Source of the DNA: DATDAW01 sp036525185
GTDB taxonomy: Bacteria > Verrucomicrobiota > Verrucomicrobiia > Chthoniobacterales > DASVRZ01
DNA length: 64,000 bases
NCBI GenBank assembly: GCA_036525185.1
Contig: DATDAW010000029.1
Location: forward strand, 44,382 to 108,381
Reading direction: 5' to 3'
Shown: positions 61,516-64,000 of the stretch, in pieces
Position numbering within the stretch: the stretch's first letter is position 1
Layout: each line of letters opens with the position of its first letter
Made by a program: the position numbers and the translations under genes
The notes under the pieces: generated by a model
Databases searched by the model: none
What the model saw: the letters and a program-made list of their open reading frames with translations, nothing else
Told to the model about the DNA's origin: nothing

Positions 61516-62847
61516 ATGAACTTTATAGATAAATTCTTTCGCCTCTCGGAGAATGGGACAAGCATCCGGCAGGAGGTGACGGGTGGCCTGACGACATTTG
61601 CTGCAATGGCCTACGTGCTGGCCGTCAACCCGTTGATTTTGAAAAATGCGGGGATGGACTTCGGGGCCCTGATTACCGCGACGGCACTGTCAGCGGCGTT
61701 GATGACCATTGTGATGGCATTGATGACCAACTATCCTCTGGCGCTGGCGCCGGGAATGGGACTGAATGCTTTTTTCGCATTTAGTGTGTGTATTGGAATG
61801 AAAATCCCGTGGCAGGCGGCCCTGGGGCTGGTTTTCTACGGCGGTCTGCTGTTTCTGATCCTGTCGTTGACGGGCGTCAGGCAAAAGCTGGTGGAAGCGA
61901 TACCGATGGATATCAAGCTGGCCATTACATGCGGGATCGGCATATTTATTGCCTTTATAGGATTGAAATCGGCTGGAATTGTCGTGGCCAACCCGGCGAC
62001 ATTGGTGACGATAGGCGATTTTCGATCTGCTCTGCCCTGGCTTTGCATTTTGGGCGTGATCCTGACGGCGGCCTTGGTTGTGAAGAACGTGCGGGGTGCT
62101 GTCATTATTTCCATTCTGGTGATTACAATCCTCGGTCTGTTGATCACGGGTCCGGACGGGAGGAAGGTCACCTCGTTTCAGGGGGTCTTTTCGTTGCCCA
62201 ACTCGCTGGCGCCATCCTTTGCGCAATTGGATCTGGGTTATCTGTGGAAAAATTTCGGGCACGCATTTCCGCTTGTTCTGGGTTTTCTCTTCGTAGACTT
62301 GTTCGACAATATGGGCACGCTGATCGGCGTGTGTAATCGCGCTGGATTGCTGGACAAAAGCGGCAACCTGCCGAAGATCGGTCAGGCGTTTACCGCTGAC
62401 TCCTGTGCGGCAATGGCAGGGGCCGTTCTTGGAACGTCGACAGTAACCAGCTATGTGGAATCCGCCGCCGGCGTGGAGGCGGGCGCGCGCACCGGCTTAT
62501 CGTCAATTGTCGTCGCGATCCTGTTTCTGTTATCGCTCTTTCTGACGCCGGTGATCATGGCAATTCCGGCGGTGGCGACGGCTCCAGCGTTGATTATTGT
62601 GGGGATTTTTATGACGCAGGGAATTCTGGAGATTGATCTCGCGGATTTCGCCAAAGCCGTGCCTGCGTTTGTGACGATTGTCACCATGCCACTAACCTTC
62701 AGCATCAGCGAAGGCATTGCGCTGGGGTTTTTGGTGTATGTGGTGCTCCAGATCGCGCTCGGGAAAGCGAAGGAAATCAAGCCGCTGGCGTGGATTTTGG
62801 GATTGTTGTTTATCGCGCACTATGTCTTCCAGCTGGGGCATCATTAG
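61516..62847 (+). CDS. NCS2-family purine base permease (AzgA/GhxP type)
   Basis: Inner-membrane proton-coupled importer for adenine, guanine or hypoxanthine, 443 residues with about 12-14 helices. Landmarks are EVTGGLTTFAAMAYVLAVNP, NYPLALAPGMGLNAFFAFSV, GIFIAFIGLKSAGIVVANP, LGFLFVDLFDNMGTLIGVCN, AMAGAVLGTSTVTSYVESAA and GVEAGARTGLSSIVVAILFL. The two half-helix motifs (TTFAAMAYV and STVTSYVESAAG) are those that bind the base. A near-perfect AGGAGG lies five bases before the start. It is 15 bases downstream of the deaminase, so co-expressed. Confidence 0.95.
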   Translation: MNFIDKFFRLSENGTSIRQEVTGGLTTFAAMAYVLAVNPLILKNAGMDFGALITATALSAALMTIVMALMTNYPLALAPGMGLNAFFAFSVCIGMKIPWQAALGLVFYGGLLFLILSLTGVRQKLVEAIPMDIKLAITCGIGIFIAFIGLKSAGIVVANPATLVTIGDFRSALPWLCILGVILTAALVVKNVRGAVIISILVITILGLLITGPDGRKVTSFQGVFSLPNSLAPSFAQLDLGYLWKNFGHAFPLVLGFLFVDLFDNMGTLIGVCNRAGLLDKSGNLPKIGQAFTADSCAAMAGAVLGTSTVTSYVESAAGVEAGARTGLSSIVVAILFLLSLFLTPVIMAIPAVATAPALIIVGIFMTQGILEIDLADFAKAVPAFVTIVTMPLTFSISEGIALGFLVYVVLQIALGKAKEIKPLAWILGLLFIAHYVFQLGHH

Positions 62848-62916
62848 AAAATGCTGATGAAGTGCGGGCAGAGATCCAGGTGAAATGGTGACACCCAGCT
62901 CCGCGGCAACCCTTTA

Positions 62917-63423
62917 CTATTTCCCAGCTGCTTTAGAATACAGGCGGTCAAAGCTTGTGCTGCTTTTTAGCGCGATGAGTTCTTTGCCATCGCGGACGAC
63001 GCGAACCTGCCAGGCGTCAATTCTATCCACGAAGTCTTTGCGATTGGAGCTGCTTTCCCAACCGTCGAGTTGGATTCGTCCGACGGTGAGTTCCTGCGTT
63101 TTGCCGCGAGAAAGAGCCGAGAGCGCCTCTTTTCCAGTGATACACTTGTATTTCTTCGGCGAGTAGCCCCAACGCTGGACGATGACGATGTATTCGAGGG
63201 TTGCAGGCTCGAGATCTTTGATGGAATTGTTGCGGACCGAAACTTTGAGTGCAAGAGCCTTGCTAACCTTGTCCCACTCATAGAATTGGTCCGGGTCTCT
63301 GCTCCTATCGAGGGTGGTCTTTTGGGCGGTAAGCTGGATGCCGTCTTTCTCGATGGCATGCACGGACGGGATAAAGGCAAAAACGCAGACAGCAAAATAC
63401 AGAGAACGCAACAGGTGTATCAT
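62917..63423 (-). CDS. Exported hypothetical protein
   Basis: Protein of 168 residues, not recognised. Residues 1-23 are a signal peptide (HLLRSLYFAVCVFAFIPSVH then A). The mature part is beta-rich: LALKVSVRNNSIKDLEPATL, EYIVIVQRWGYSPKKYKCIT, RGKTQELTVGRIQLDGWESS, AWQVRVVRDGKELIALKSST. This looks like a single immunoglobulin-like or similar beta-sandwich. It converges on the NCS2 gene with 69 bases between stops and follows the permease gene at the window's right edge on the same strand. Confidence 0.65.
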   Translation of the reverse strand: MIHLLRSLYFAVCVFAFIPSVHAIEKDGIQLTAQKTTLDRSRDPDQFYEWDKVSKALALKVSVRNNSIKDLEPATLEYIVIVQRWGYSPKKYKCITGKEALSALSRGKTQELTVGRIQLDGWESSSNRKDFVDRIDAWQVRVVRDGKELIALKSSTSFDRLYSKAAGK

Positions 63424-63544
63424 GGGAGAGGGAAGGAACGCCACTCATACTCCCATTCCTACTGTTAATCGCAATCACTTTTGCGCGCTCTTCTCGATGA
63501 ATGCAGCGGAAGGATTCGATGGCGAGTAGGAGTAAAACATGGAT

Positions 63545-64000
63545 TTATTCCGCTCGGAGTGCTTCCATGGGCTGGATATTGGTGGCTTTGCGAGAGGGAA
63601 GCCAGCAGGCAGCGAAGGCGGTCAAAGTTAACACTGCGGCAACGATGGCATAGGTGAGGCCATCGAAAGCGATGAGATCTCCCAAGTGGCGGGTTAGCAG
63701 CCAGGTGATGGCGTAGGCTACTGCAAGGCCGATGCAGAGGCCCTCGGTGATCATCCGCGCGCCGTGGTTCATGAGCATGGCGAAAACATGCCGCGGATCA
63801 GCGCCGAGGGCGATCCGGACGCCGATTTCGCGACGGCGTTGCGAGACATGATACGCCATCGAACTGTAAATGCCGACTGCGGCAAGAAAAAGGCCGATCC
63901 CAGCAAACATGCCCATCACTATCGTGAAAAGTCGCCGCTCCCAAAATGCGGCGGCGTAGATTTCCTTCATCGTCCGTGCGTTATAGATGGGCACACCCTG
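63545..64000 (-). CDS. ADOP-type ABC transporter permease, 5' part beyond window
   Basis: Only the last 151 residues are visible; the frame continues past the right edge. They show the FtsX/MacB permease C-terminus: WERRLFTIVMGMFAGIGLFL, AAVGIYSSMAYHVSQRRREI, GVRIALGADPRHVFAMLM and SRKATNIQPMEALRAE. The segments GIYSSMAYHVSQRRREIG and ALGADPRHVFAM are those of the large ADOP permeases (about 800 residues). No ATPase is in view. It is unrelated by position to the MacAB-like set at 44.5-49 kb. Confidence 0.85.
   Translation of the reverse strand, partial: QGVPIYNARTMKEIYAAAFWERRLFTIVMGMFAGIGLFLAAVGIYSSMAYHVSQRRREIGVRIALGADPRHVFAMLMNHGARMITEGLCIGLAVAYAITWLLTRHLGDLIAFDGLTYAIVAAVLTLTAFAACWLPSRKATNIQPMEALRAE

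Overview
The window reads as ordinary chromosome of a Gram-negative, moderately GC-rich bacterium. It carries a TonB-dependent receptor, two ExbB/ExbD sets, LolA-like and periplasmic adaptor proteins. The best lineage guess is the PVC group, most like Verrucomicrobiota. This is inferred from the gene mix (deoxyhypusine synthase-like protein, DUF4126 protein, histone H1-like Lys/Ala/Pro protein, orphan LarB, ADOP-type permease) and from dispersed inverted repeats between genes; no rRNA is present to test it. No phage, transposase, CRISPR array or integrase was seen.

Layout. 0-12 kb: a truncated oligopeptide-binding lipoprotein behind secG, a gene-poor 0.95 kb stretch, an H1-like protein with its own terminator, mgtE, the aguA-aguB agmatine-to-putrescine pair, a secreted cyclophilin, thiD, apaG, a DUF4126 protein translationally coupled to ribD, a Tyr/Arg/His-rich secreted protein and tRNA-Pro(GGG). 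12-25 kb: an acetyltransferase, a circularly permuted ATP-grasp/alpha-E pair, larB with an acetyltransferase, a YdeP-like molybdopterin oxidoreductase, a cyclase-family hydrolase, an AGE-family epimerase, a ferredoxin and a GH2 beta-galactosidase. 25-36 kb: housekeeping genes (LysM protein, accA, deoxyhypusine synthase-like, hisD), an NtrY/NtrC-like two-component pair, leuS and rdgB. 36-40 kb: ExbB-ExbD followed by a 771-residue TolA/TonB-shaped protein with an unusual C-terminal domain. 40-50 kb: a dienelactone hydrolase, MscS channel, glycosyltransferase, beta-lactamase-fold hydrolase and a MacAB-like four-gene exporter. 49-54 kb (minus strand): exbB-exbD-tonB-like-rluE-rph-gmd in one tight run.

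54-63 kb is the most interesting part. On the plus strand lie a LolA-like protein, an exported MTA/SAH-nucleosidase-like protein, a TonB-dependent receptor, an exported NUP-family (purine nucleoside permease) protein, an exported adenosine deaminase and an NCS2 purine-base permease. Read together with the divergent exbB-exbD-tonB-like genes, this suggests a complete outer-membrane-to-cytoplasm route for scavenging purine nucleosides: import across the outer membrane, deamination and base release in the periplasm, then base uptake across the inner membrane. That model is inference from gene content, signal peptides and order.

A second theme is the short inverted-repeat elements, of several unrelated families. 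They lie between genes and, in one family, inside the leuS reading frame, where one copy appears to add about 17 residues to leucyl-tRNA synthetase.
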